Shown here in pieces: positions 1 to 11,610 of a stretch of 64,000 nucleotides of DNA. Both the position numbers and the translations under genes were made by a program. Position 1 is the stretch's first letter, and every line of letters begins with the position of its first letter. The notes below the pieces were generated by a model. It was given only the letters and a program-made list of their open reading frames with translations. It ran no database searches and was not told the DNA's origin. Source of the stretch: Microplitis mediator (taxonomy: Eukaryota; Arthropoda; Insecta; Hymenoptera; Braconidae); NCBI RefSeq assembly GCF_029852145.1, contig NC_079974.1, positions 20,314,082-20,378,081 of the forward strand. The letters are read 5' to 3'.

Positions 1-33
1 TATTCCTGTTTTTATTTTTTTAAATTATTTTAG

Positions 34-3000
34 GGCCGAGGAAAGATCGTAAACAATTATCATGGACTTATCGAAATAAAAAGAAACAAGGAAAAATTGT
101 TAAAGCAAAACCAAATGACAATGATAATGTTCAAGTACAAAATAAAAAAGCTCGGATAGTTGTAAGAAATTTATCATTCAAGGTAAATATCATTATTTAT
201 TTTTTATTTATTTATTACGCCAGTCGGCATTAGACATCATCTTAACATTAGTTCATTATAATATAATATAATATAATATACAACATATATATGAGATAAT
301 AGGGCTAGATTGTTATACAATATCGAATTTAACTGTGTGTGAAAGAAAATAGAGAAGATTGGTTGCTTGAAAGTTACAGTGTAAGCAGCTAGTATTTTAA
401 TAATCGTTTTCTAATGCAAGAACGAAAATTCTGGTATGACCTCTGGAAAAAGTTGACATCACTATGCAGAGAGTTGACTGGATTGCATATCCTATTCTTA
501 GGTCCATTTATCACATAGTTTTTAGGATCCTGCATTGCCTGAGATTCAGCGTGTTTGGTATAAACTCAAAATCATTAATGATCTCCGGGAAATCTATTAA
601 CCCTGGCGGTTTTGAATCACCCTGGAAACACCCTGGAATCACGGTGGTTACACGGTGGATTTTTTTTTCATTTTATTACCGTGATTCCACGGTGGTTACT
701 CGGTGTACCCACCCTGATTCCACGTACACCGCGTAATCACCGTGGATACATCGAGGAATCTCGGTGAATACACCGTGGAATCATGGTGAGTACACCGTGT
801 AACCATCGTGGAAACACCGTGTAACCATCGTGGAAACACCGTGTAACCACCGTGTATACACGGTGGTAAAATGGCACAAACCCACCGTGTAACCACCCTG
901 GATCCACCGTGATTCCATCGTGTTTCCACTCCCAGGGTGATTCAAAACCGCCAGGGAATCCATTGAATAGCTTGAAAAAGAAGGTCAGGTCAGCTATTTG
1001 CCGCCGATATTTCAAGTCATTTAGTCTGTATCCTTCGCACCTCGTCGACTGTCACAGTGTCATTTCTATGTTATATAAATATATTTATATATTATGGCTA
1101 TTATCATTAGTGGAAATAATTATTGTTTGATAATATTGTAATTTTTTTCATGAATTTTTTTTACAGGCTACAGAGGAAGATATTAGAAGACTTTATGAAC
1201 CTTTTGGACAAATAGAGCAGATAGAACTATTAAAAAGACCTGATGGTAAACTCGTAGGATGTGGTTTTGTTCAATTTAAAAGGCTAGAAGATGCTTCTAA
1301 GGCTATTTTTAAAACAAATAAGCAAGAATTTCTTGGTTTGTTATTATTTTTAAATATTTTTATTATTTGTAATTGATAAAATTAAGTATATTTAATAATC
1401 AAACTTTAATTATTTCAGGACGTCCTATAACTAGTACATGGGCCATTGCGAAATCTAAATTTATTGAGAAACTTCAACAAAATGGGCAAGATAGTGGGAA
1501 AGATGAGGATACTCCAAAAACTGTAGAAGAAAAAAATGCAGACAAAGATGAGGATTTTATTGAATTAAATGGTACTGGCAAAACTGAATCCAGTAATAAA
1601 AAACCCGTAAAAAATAAGAAAAAGCTCACACCAGAAGAAAGAAAAGAATTGAAATCGAAAAAGAGGAAAAAAAGATCGAGGATTATTTTGCGAAATATAT
1701 CTTTTAAGGTATGACTTTTTTTTTAATTGTTAGTACTAATTATTTTATTTAAATTGTAACATAATGTTTATAATTTTTAGGCCACTGAAGACATTATTAA
1801 AGAAAGTTTTCAACAATATGGTTCTATTGAGGAAATCAATATGTTAAAAAAAGATGGAAAATTTACTGGTTGTGCTTTCATACAATTTGATCATGTTCAA
1901 AGTGCAAGAAAAGCTGTTTTACACGGTAATATGAAACCTATTTGTGACAGGCCTGTCGTTGTTGATTTGGCTGTAGCTAAATCAAAATTTCAAAAACAGT
2001 CTGAAAACATAACGATTAAAGAAGAACCAGTGGAAGTTAAAAAAGAAGTTGAAGAAATTGTTGAAAATAAAGATTCTGAAGGAGACAATGATTCTAATGA
2101 AGATATTTCAAAAGATAATGATACAGACGATGATGATGATGATGATGATGAAAACGATGTAGAAGAAGAAAAAGAGTCAGAGACAGATGATAGTGATGAT
2201 GAATTTGACGTTGAAAATGAAGAAAAAGACGAAGATGATGATAAAAATATAATAAAGTTAGAAAATGACAAATCACAAAAACGACCTCATGTAATTTCTC
2301 ATGATGTAACTGAAGGTAAAACCGTGTTTCTAAAAAATGTTCCTTTTTCAGTAAAAAATAAAGAGTTGAGAGAATGTATGGAACAGTTTGGTCCAGTATA
2401 TTATGCGCTAGTTTGTATCGACCCTGTAATGGAACATTCTAAAGGCACAGCATTTGTTAAATTTGTAAATGTTGAAGATGCTGAAAAATGTTTGTCAGCA
2501 GGGACAGAATTGCGTATACAAAATCAAGTACTTGATCCCCATCCAGCTTTAGATCGAAACGAAGTTACTAATGGAAAATCTTTGAAATCTCAAAGAATAA
2601 AAGACTCTAGAAATTTATATTTAGTAAAAGAAGGAGTTGTTATGGCTGGTAGTCCAGCAGCAGAAGGTGTTTCTGCAGCAGATATGAAAAAACGTTTAGA
2701 ATTAGAACAATGGAAATCTCAAATGCTTCGTAATTTGGCTATGTTTGTTTCAAGAGTAAGATTAGTTGTACACAATTTACCACCGAATCTTGATGATTCA
2801 ACTCTTAGAACAATATTTAAAAGTCATGCTGGGCCAAAAGCATTTATAACCGAAGCAAGAATAATGCGTGATCTTAAAAATACTGACTCAAAGGGAGTTG
2901 GGATTTCAAAAGGATTTGCATTTGTTGCTTTCACAAAACATGAAGATGCTTTGAAAGCACTTAGAAGTATTAATAATAATCCAAGTATATTTTCAGCATC

Positions 3001-3645
3001 AAGGGTAATGATATTTTATAGACTTTTGTACTAAAACAATATAATATATGTTAATATATTTTATGATTTTATTTCAGAGACCTATTGTAGCTTTTTCAAT
3101 TGAAAATAAAATAATGGTGAATGCTAAACAACGTAGGATTGCTAAAAGTAGAGAGCACAATCCTTTGTGGAAAGCCAACCAGGAAGACAATGATAATAAA
3201 TCTATTGAACGCCCGTTCAAACGGTTTAAAAAAGATCATGACAAAAAACCTGATGCTGACGAAGTTACGAAATTTTCTGGTACAAATAGTAAACCCGGAA
3301 CATCTGTTAAATTACGAGCTAAATTTAAATTGAAAGAACAAGCTCTTCGTCATCGTGAACAAATTAAAAATGAGAACAAAAATAAAAAAATTAAAAGAAA
3401 AATTCAAGAGATAAAAACTAATCAAGCATTATCTCGGAAAGAAATTAAGGTAACAATTTAATTTAATGAAATATAAGTAGAGAATTTTGTTTTTTTAAAC
3501 TATTAATTTGATAATATTTTTACAGCCGAAACTCGGGAAGAAAAAACCGACTATGGATGAGGCGAATTTCAATAAATTGGTGCACAGTTACAAAAATCAA
3601 TTATCGTCGATACCACAAAGTAAATCTAAGTGGTACGATACTTGA
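34..3645 (+). CDS. Rbm28: RNA-binding protein 28 (Nop4-like), 5' end missing
   Basis: Exons 34-182, 1167-1335, 1419-1708, 1781-3004, 3078-3449 and 3526-3645 all join in frame with GT-AG introns, giving about 773 residues and a stop (TGA) at 3643. The product is a nucleolar RRM protein needed for large ribosomal subunit maturation (family knowledge). Visible domains: an RRM starting ARIVVRNLSFK across exons 1-3; a second RRM starting RSRIILRNISFK across exons 3-4; a long Asp/Glu-rich stretch (about 2110-2260); a third RRM starting KTVFLKNVPF (about 2320); a fourth starting RLVVHNLPPN (about 2760); then a Lys/Arg-rich C-terminus ending KSKWYD. RRM1 of the family must lie upstream of the window. 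Human RBM28 has four RRMs, so this protein seems to carry one more, next to the acidic region. The final codons match the family. Recognition is firm; exon 1 upstream limit is the acceptor at 31-33. Confidence 0.9.
601..957. mobile_element. Foldback element with CCGTGGTTACACGG-type internal repeats
   Basis: The ends CCCTGGCGGTTTTGAATCAC and its reverse complement (ending at about 957) form terminal inverted repeats. The interior is a degenerate array of ACCGTG(T)AACC / GGTTACACGGTGG units in both orientations, so almost the whole element can pair with itself. It sits in an Rbm28 intron (183-1166). No transposase is present, so it is non-autonomous. The short ORFs here only read the repeat. 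Confidence 0.75.
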
Positions 3646-3652
3646 ATGAAAA

Positions 3653-3658
3653 AATAAA
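3653..3658 (+). terminator. Poly(A) signal of Rbm28
   Basis: AATAAA begins 8 bases after the stop codon, followed by AT-rich sequence. This implies a very short 3' UTR. Position only; no cDNA evidence. Confidence 0.5.
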
Positions 3659-4266
3659 TAAATTTTATATGTACACACGTGTGTATGTATGTACATATTT
3701 ATTGATTTAATTATATATTTTAAAATAAATAATTACTCAAAAATTTTATTTATTAATAATACAATTATTTTGATTTTTGTATTTTTAATTGCCCACAACC
3801 TCATTAATTAAAGATTGCTTTTGACGATAACAAGGTAATAATTCGACGAGTGTTCTACTTTTCTACTGATAAGCTAACAATAATGTAGCTATAAGTCATT
3901 TTTATTTGCAAAAAGAAACAAAGGAAATCTATACGCATGATTTCGTTGTTTATGAAAACAGTAAATTATTGAAATATTTCTATAAAGCATGAGTTCAATA
4001 ACAATTAAGGGTGTGCGAATAATTCATACGTTTCAAAATTATTCGTCAGTTTTTGAATTATTGTTTGTTGTTTCTAATTGTTCATAGAATATTCGAATTA
4101 TTGGTAAATTATTGCTAATTTTTTTTAATTTATCAAAATTTAGTAAAAAAATTGCCTTTTGAAAATTCCAAAATGGATTATATAATTTGAATCAAATAAA
4201 TTGAAAAGTCACAAATAGTTGGACAATCGATGAATAGTTTAAAATTTACCAATAATTTAAATTGTT

Positions 4267-4405
4267 TTACATTCAGATGACGGCAGTAGATTTGCATCAA
4301 CTTGCACGCAAGTATTATCCAGTCAAGGCTTGCCAGAAACTTGTCGTTGTTTGCAGTTAATGTTTCACTGCAGAACTTGCTAAGCAATTATATTTAGAGT
4401 GTGGC
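4267..4405 (+). repeat. Dispersed repeat, copy 1
   Basis: About 135 bases starting ACATTCAGATGACGGCAGTA and ending TTTAGAGTGTGGCTA recur at 57592-57726 in the same orientation with few differences. It contains inverted pieces (CAACTTG / CAAGT, CTGCAG). Function unknown; probably part of a transposon. Confidence 0.7.
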
Positions 4406-4683
4406 TAGATTGGCCTATATAGAAAATAAAAGTAATGTAAAAATCATTATTTTAATTTTTCGTACTAAAGTACTTTAGTGCGACTTTGCGCTGTGCAATT
4501 CCCACTTGATACCTGTTTGAATTACGTTAATTGAAGTAATCATAATAATAATAGTTAATTAAATTAAAAATATGTCACTTTCAAGGAGTATCTAGTATCG
4601 ATAAAATTCTATAGGAAATACAAGCATTTTAAAAACTATTATTTTAAATTTGCGTACTTGGAGTTCATTAGTGGGACTTTGCG

Positions 4684-4889
4684 TTGATGATCCTGAAGTT
4701 AGCAGACAATTTATAATTTTTGAATTTTTTTGTCTACTGATTAATTACAAAGAAAAAGAAAATTAAAAAATATGCACTTGTAGGAAATTAAAATATCTAT
4801 AAGTGCAATTATTTGAAGTATTTTTTTTTTATTATTTATAGTTCTTAAAAAAATCCAAAAATTATTAGACGTCGGCCAAATTCATTATC
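4684..4889. mobile_element. Small foldback element (GATCCTGAAGTTAGCAGAC family)
   Basis: The left end reads TGATCCTGAAGTTAGCAGAC; the right end (about 4862-4889) is a diverged reverse complement. An inner pair GCACTTGTAGG / CTATAAGTGC can also fold. The same family has two further copies in a Preb intron (6361-6768). Confidence 0.6.
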
Positions 4890-5725
4890 ATCTTTGCGTT
4901 GTGCATTTTTTTTTTTTTTCCTTCTTGGCTATCGTCCCGGAAGGGCCACGTGCTACTTACTGCTGTGTATACTTTGTTTTATTTTACTCGTAAAATTAAT
5001 TATTCTTCTAACTTGCTTGTTACACTTCTTTTTCTTGCTTGATTCTTCCTGTTTTATCTTTCTGTTGCTAGTGGTTACTTGTTGTTATTTCCAATGTTTA
5101 GATGTTGTTTTTTTTTTTTTTTTTTTTTTTAAAACGTGTGAGAATGATGATTTAAGGGTATGAGTGGACCTGTGGATGATGAATGAAGTATGAATTTGTT
5201 AGTATGTGTTGGGTGTTATAAACACTAAGGACATTTTATATGTTAAATGAGGTACCTTTAATGAATTAATGTAGGAGAAGCGTTGCGCATTTATTTAAAA
5301 TCATAAACATTGGGTGGTTTTTATTTTAATGTGCGCGTTTTCTGTGAGGTCGCGCTACTTTCTATTGAATGCTCCTGGCAACCCTGACATCAACATCATT
5401 TGTCATAGTAGATTTCTCTATAATTAGTAACTAACAAAAAAGAATTCTCTATTATTAAACTCCAAGATTATTTATGTGTGTAAGTTGGTCTGACATGTAC
5501 ATATTGTGTATTAACTGTGACAGTTTGATAAAATCTTACTATTTAGCCGTGAGTGAATTACATGTAATGCAGGAGAATGCGGCGCCAATGTGAAACGTGG
5601 AACTTGGCCTCATATTTATGTATCATAAATTAACAATAAATATTTTTTTTCGATAACGGAATTATTGATGCGATATCTAGTAGCAAGTGAATGTTATTAA
5701 ATAGTAAATTAGTTATTTATTGGAT

Positions 5726-8700
5726 ATGCCTCCAAGACGAAATAAAGGAGGCCTTTTGGCCCGGGTAAATTTTCCTCTTTACACAATTCAGATGTTGACA
5801 AGTAGACACGTTCTCGTTGGAGGTGGAGGAGGATCAGCAAAAACAGGAGTAGCTAATGGCTTTGTAATTATATTTATTCGTTTTTTATTATTACATTTAT
5901 TCTGATATTTAAATTTAAATAAATTATTGTTTTTAAACAATTTGATTGTAGGAAATATTTGAATTGTCACATGATGGCTGGAATTTTATTGCTGAAGAAG
6001 TTACAAGACATGAAACAGGGCCTAGTGTTGTTATGAATTGTGCTGCATTTAATGATGGTAAAAAAACGTTGCTAGTAGCTGGCCAAGAAAGTCATTGTCA
6101 ATTGTATAATGTCATACCAAGAGTTGTGGCAGTAGAGAATGGCGAAGTTGTGGCAGGAATAAATCATAATTCTAAAGATAATGAAAATAGTTTACGACAA
6201 CGAAAGTTGAATGAGAAAAAACAAGACACTAAAACTAAATTAGGAGATGAAAAAGTTGAAAATATACAAGATAATAATTACAATGTAAAACACAAAAAAT
6301 TGCAGCTAATTCTTAAGCCTTCTACTAGTATTCAAACAGATTTTAGGTATGGTTTTTATGAATGATACTCAAGTTAGCAGACGTCTAATAATTTTTAGAT
6401 TTTATTTTAGACAGTAAATTATTAAAAAAAAAAATTTGAAAAAATTGCACCTGTAGTTTTTTAAATTCTCTACATGTGTATATTTTTATTTTTGTTTTTT
6501 TTCTGATTGATTTATTGAAAAAGAAATCCAAAAATTTTTAATTATCTGCTAACTTCAAGATTATTTTTTATGATACTGAAGTTAGCAGACATCTAATTAT
6601 TTTTGGATTTTATTTTAGGCGGTAAATTTGAAAAAATTGCACCTGTAGTTTTTAAAATTTTCTACATGTGTATATTTTTATTTTTTATTTTTTTGTAATT
6701 GATTTGTTGAAAAAAAAATCCGAAAATTTTGAGTTGTCTGCTAACTTCAGGATCATTAGTTTTTTAAATTTATTCATTTTTTTTTTTTTCTCAGTAGGGT
6801 AAAAGTACCGTTTTTGGCCACTTTAGTACCAGTTTTGGCCACTTAGAAATTTTGAATAAAATAATTTGTAAAATACGCAACAACATAATTAATTTTTTTA
6901 AATGTGTTTGAATATATATTCTTATCACACTATTGCAATAAAATTTTTTTTTAATACGTTTTCATTATTAAAAATGAAGTATTAAATGTCCAAAAATGGA
7001 CCAGTGGCCACAAATGGTACTTCTACCCTACTTTTGTCAGAATTTTAAATTAACTTTTCATAAAATCAAAACTTAACAATTGGTGATTATTTAGATATAG
7101 TTAATTATTTATTATTTTATAATTTATAGCGAATCAGACCCATTACAAAGAATAGTGAGAATAAGTCTTAATGGAAAAGTAATGGCAACTGGAGGATTGG
7201 ATGGTGTTATAAGACTATGGAAATTTCCTCAATTAACTAAAATTCATGATTTAAAAAGTCATACTAAAGAAATCGATGATATAGATTTCGATATCAATGG
7301 TAATTTTGTTGCAACAATTGCTAAAGATGGTCGAGCTCTGGTTTGGGATGTTGTTAAAGGTACAAAATATAAAGAACTCTCATGGGTTCCACCTAATGGT
7401 GCAAAATATGTCTATAAAAGACTTAGATTTAGAATTCCTAATGAAAAAAAATCTAAAATGCAATTATATATACTGTCGAATGCAACATCATCTAAAAACC
7501 CTAGTTATCTTCAATTATGGGATGTTGAACAAGGCTCAATAATTAAATCAGCACCTTATAAAGAAACATTGTCGGCAATTGCTGTGTCAGATGATGGAAA
7601 ATTTTTAGCTGTTGGCACGATGTTCTCTGGCAGTATTGATATTTATGTTGCCTTTAGTTTACAAAAAGCTTTGCATATATCAGGTGCTCACAGTATGTTT
7701 GTTACGGGTTTGGAATTTTTACCAACTAAATTAGACGGACCAGCGATTACAAGTAATTCAGAAACTGCTGTCGTTAGTATTTCTGTCGATAACAGAATTT
7801 GTATTCATAGCATTCCGTTTAGACGTAAGTATTTTAAATATTATTAATAATTCAATATTGCTTTATATTTTTTAGATGAGTGTAAATAGGGCATTCCACG
7901 CCAAATCGACCACTTTTGAACCCGACCCCTTTAGATTTGGCTGAAAATTTTTTCTCTTTTTCTACCCCATCAAAAACTTTTCTTATAATTTTTTCAAATT
8001 TTTTCACCCAACCGAAAAAAAGTTATAAATTTTTGAAAAAAATGTCAAAGTTTTATATAAAAAAAAAATCAAAATTCAAAAATGGTAAACATCGAAAAAT
8101 TTTTGATTTTTTCTAAAAATCTACAAAAAAACAATGAAGATAGGTTGCAATAATTTTTTTGTATTTTTTTTCAAAAAGTACATTTAAAAACAAAAATTTT
8201 GAAAAAAAAAAACGTCCCAATCAGTCGAATTTTGAAAAAGTTATAGCTATTTAAAATAAAAAAAGCCATTTTTTTAAAAATTTGAAAAAATTATGAGAAA
8301 AGTTTTTGATGGGGTAGAAAAAGAGAAAAAATTTTCAGCCAAATTTAAAGGGGTCGGGTTGAAAAGTGGTCGATTTGGCGTGAAATGCCCCAAATGTATC
8401 AGACATAAGACAATTTTTAAATTACATATAAAAAAATTGAATAATTAAATTGATAAAATAAAAAAAATGCATGTACTGATTGTAGATTTTTCTAAAAGTT
8501 TATTTTTTCCTTTTTTTGTTTAAACAATTTCATTTTATTATTTAAAAATTTAAAAAATTGTCAGATGTCCGCCAACTTTACTGTCATTTTTTTCTTTATT
8601 TATTTAAAGAAATATATATTTATTTATTTTTTTTTTTATTTTAGATGCGCTGCCATTCTGGTTGGTAATATTATTTATTATCTTGAGTATCTGTGGAGCA

Positions 8701-8730
8701 TTTATTTTCTGTAGTTATATGGGTATATGA
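5726..8730 (+). CDS. Preb: Prolactin regulatory element-binding protein / SEC12
   Basis: Exons 5726-5863, 5952-6346, 7130-7824 and 8645-8730 join in frame to 437 residues. The protein is the ER-membrane guanine nucleotide exchange factor for Sar1 that starts COPII coat assembly (family knowledge). The start MPPRRNKGGLLARVNFPLYT, the glycine-rich loop VGGGGGSAKTGVANGF, a beta-propeller with GGLDGVIRLW (WD-like) in exon 3, and one C-terminal membrane segment (ALPFWLVILFIILSICGAF) in exon 4 all fit PREB/SEC12 in order and length. ATG 5726 was chosen because the in-frame codon two positions upstream is TTG and the family begins at this residue. The last intron holds a 0.5-kb MITE and a cryptic acceptor near 7875 that would give a premature stop and lose the membrane anchor. 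Poly(A) signal candidate AATAAA at 8883. Confidence 0.92.
6361..6768. mobile_element. Two tandem foldback elements in Preb intron 2
   Basis: Copy 1 (6361-6565) and copy 2 (6569-6768) each begin ATGATACT(C/G)AAGTTAGCAGAC and end with the reverse complement TCTGCTAACTTCA(A/G)GAT. Each carries the inner segment TTGCACCTGTAGTTTTT. They belong to the same family as 4684-4889, and a weaker relative may lie at about 8400-8600. Confidence 0.7.
6793..7032. mobile_element. MITE with AGTAGGGTAAAAGTACC ends
   Basis: The left end AGTAGGGTAAAAGTACCGTT and the right end GGTACTTCTACCCTACT are inverted repeats; inner copies of TTTTGGCCACT / AGTGGCCA extend the pairing. About 240 bases, no coding capacity, inside Preb intron 2. 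Confidence 0.75.
7889..8390. mobile_element. MITE with ~90-bp terminal inverted repeats
   Basis: The left arm starts GGGCATTCCACGCCAAATCG and the right arm ends with its near-perfect reverse complement. The arms contain GGTCGGGTT and CCCATCAAAAAC segments and together cover about 180 of 500 bases. It lies in Preb intron 3, close after the cryptic acceptor. Confidence 0.85.
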
Positions 8731-10625
8731 CCGAAAATATATTATTTAAAATTAGTTAATGAATATGCAATGATTTATGAAGTCGATTTTATTGACTAAT
8801 TCAATTCACTACGCACCATAGGCAATATAGATTTAATAATTTAATTTTTACCAGAAAATGGTAATCCGAATATGGATGTAAAAATAAACATGATGATGCT
8901 TTAAATTATTTAATTAAAACATGATACTTGTTAAACTAATTATAAATATGTGGTGTGTATGACTGTCAACATTTTTTTCCAGGGTAAATTAATTGACCAG
9001 TTGTTATAATAAAGTTGTTAGATATTCTCAATATCCTTGTGTAAATATATTTTTATATATAACTTTAATACATCTTGTAAATCAATATTTTAAATATTTT
9101 TTGCGTTACAGTCATGACAAATTTAATTTTTTTTTTACTATTGTCTGTCAGTTTTGTTCATGTGCTTCTAGGGGCCTTTTTGCATGTATACTTAAATGTT
9201 TTCTAAAACAGTAATTTTGATTGAATAAAAATTTATGAATTTAATAATAAAACAGTTTTAACATGGTGGCCACATTTCTGTAAAACCTGGAAATTTCGGG
9301 GAGTTATAAATATACTGGAAAAGTCAGGGAAATGTCAAGGAATTTCGTCACAAAGTTGAAAAAATTTTCACTTGCTGTCTTTTGACTGAAAAAATCCGAC
9401 AAATTTTTTTTTCTGTCAAAACTGTTCAAAAAGTGACGCGGCGCGAATGCGGTTGTAAAACCATCTTGAAAAAAAATTAAAAGAAATTGATTCCAATAGC
9501 GAAAAAATGAAACAGTTAGAATTATCAAGGCTGTTAGAAAAAAAAGTCTTAGTAGAATCCAATCACCAGGATCTTCAAGCTATTAACATCCATATTGACA
9601 AGTTATAGTATATTGTGTGACAAGGGATGAAACAAGACGATTTCAAACTAGGGTGAAGTTGGCTGGCATCACCCGCAGTCTGAAATCGTGTTTTATCCTG
9701 AGTCACACACTATATTTTTCATGATTACTTGCATCGGAACTTTAAGTGCCAGTAAGAAACAAGTTAATTTCAAGCCGATGATAAGGAGAACTGTTAGAGA
9801 ATGAGATCTCTTTGATTTACAGTCACTTATTAAATAGTAAATATTTGGTTAATTAAAACTGTCACTTAAAAAATAAAATGAGTAAACTAAAGTGACAAGT
9901 AAACAAATGAGAGTAATAAGGCTGCCAATGAACATTAAATATAATTGACACCGGGCAGAAACAATTGTGTTTCTTCCCGAGAGAAGAAAAATGTATGTTT
10001 CTACCCGCTGTATGAAGGTATTTTTGAATTACGAATTCGCTAGCAGTTGTTTGCAGCATCGGCTTGAAATTAGCTTCTTTCGACGGGCTGTAGAGACACT
10101 GAAACTTCGAGTTTCGATGCCGGTATCATGCAAAAAAATAAAAATATTAAATGTATACATAAGTAATGAACTTATAAGTTTCACTATATTTATTATTCGC
10201 GTACTTCATTAATACTTTATTAATATTCTATGAAATTTATTCTAGTGAAAATGAAAAATTTATTTATATTTTATTATAGAATAAGTTATATAAAAACATG
10301 GATTTCAAATCAAAAATAAAAAATTATTCATTTAATAAATAAAAAAAAAAAAAAACAATGAACATTGACAAATAATAAAAAAAAGTTTATTTAACGACAG
10401 TGATTAATTATTGATTAAACTGACTTATACCATTTTATTTTAAATTAAATAAATATTTCCAATGATTTATTAAAATATAGATATGGCGGGAACAAAATTT
10501 TCCTTATTCTCTTAATAATATAGATAATAAATTTTCCGATAATCGCACCAATAAACACTTCCTTTTTTTAAATATTATTATCTCTGACATTGAGTATCAG
10601 TAAAATGAAATGCCGCCGTAAACCA

Positions 10626-10747
10626 CCCTGATTAAAAGAAACGATTCAAAACGATTAGGAACGGTTCAAAACAATTCAAAACGATTCAATTTTACTACTA
10701 TATAGATATACATTCATCATTGAGTGAATCGTTTTGTTTAATCAGGG
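10626..10747. mobile_element. Short MITE of the CCCTGATTAAA(A)G / ACGATTC family
   Basis: Left end CCCTGATTAAAAGAAACGAT; right end ATCGTTTTGTTTAATCAGGG. The interior repeats AACGATTCAAA several times around a core with ATATAGATATACA. The same core occurs in the copy at 33775-33896; larger relatives lie at 13952-14650, 20483 and 29484-30340. Confidence 0.85.
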
Positions 10748-10756
10748 CATAACTTA

Positions 10757-11110
10757 TACCCAAGTAGCAAAGAGTTAACTTTAAGATGTCTTTTAAAAGG
10801 ACAAGACAAATTTTTTTTGTCTCAGTCATCTTTTTTGGTATGAATACGACATGCAAATGTTGGTTCCGGAGACAGAAACGTGTTGTTTTTCCTGTCTTAT
10901 GTCAATTGAAAAGTCGTTTAGATGACTTATTTTTCCACTATTTATAATTTACTTTTTGTCGTCACTTGCGTTAAGTCTTTTAAGCAGATCATTTTTTGAT
11001 GACAAATTTCTGATCGTTTTGTCAACATATTGATGCCTTATCGACAAGTCAAAAAGTAGCTTAAAAACTGACATCTTATAAATGTCACAAAGGCGTGTGC
11101 TACCTGGGTA
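10757..11110. mobile_element. MITE with TACCCAAGTAGCA ends
   Basis: TACCCAAGTAGCA at the left is matched by TGCTACCTGGGTA at the right. Inner blocks (AAGATGTCTTTTAAAAG, ACATCTTAT) pair as well. About 354 bases, non-coding, starting 9 bases after the previous MITE. Confidence 0.75.
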
Positions 11111-11610
11111 CTTAGATTTTTTATACTAAAAGTTTTGGATATAGGATATTAGGAATTTAAAATGAAGATAAACTAATGTTACCAATGTTGTATATATTTT
11201 TAGTTGTTTTTAATTTATTAACATTATTTTGTATTGATTGGAATACTTTAATCTCATTTGTTTAATACTTAAAAAAATATTTTTGTTTTCTAATAAGTAC
11301 ATTTAAAAAATAATATCTTACTATTACGTTTTTATGTTTTTGTTGTTTGACAATAATTATATAGTACTTAAATTACTATTTGAGTAATAAAACAATTACG
11401 ATATGATTATCGTTAGAATTTTTATTTTTACTGCACATTATATTCCTATGTAAGACAATAAAAGAAATGATGTGGATTTTATTCGGTGGATATTATTTAC
11501 AAGGTAGTCTTGAGGACAAAGATTTCATCAAAGTCTCATCACATTTTTAAGACTTATCGTCTGGTGACCAATTAGTATCAATTATAATATCTTTACCTAA
11601 ATTTATTTTT

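Larger units (their letters stand above)
3659..5725. other. Intergenic region between Rbm28 and Preb
   Basis: Mostly AT-rich sequence without a supported gene. It holds a dispersed repeat copy (4267-4405), a foldback element (4684-4889), poly-T runs near 4910 and 5110, and the presumed Preb promoter and 5' UTR upstream of 5726. I see no clear TATA box. Confidence 0.5.
8731..11610. other. Convergent intergenic region, Preb to Cda2
   Basis: Holds the 3' UTR of Preb, a repeat-like stretch at 9270-9450 (CCTGGAAATTTCGGGG type), an imperfect hairpin at about 9606-9713 (ends TATAGTATATTGTGTGAC / GTCACACACTATAT), a short hairpin at 9954-10010, and the two MITEs listed separately. I see no gene. Confidence 0.5.

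Noticed and set aside
464..1130. Several ORFs of 60-92 codons in the Rbm28 intron
   Set aside because: All read the CCGTGGTTACACGG repeat of the foldback element.
4894..5163. 89-codon ORF upstream of Preb
   Set aside because: Cys/Phe/Leu-rich translation of a T-rich promoter region, bounded by poly-T runs, with no homology I recognise.
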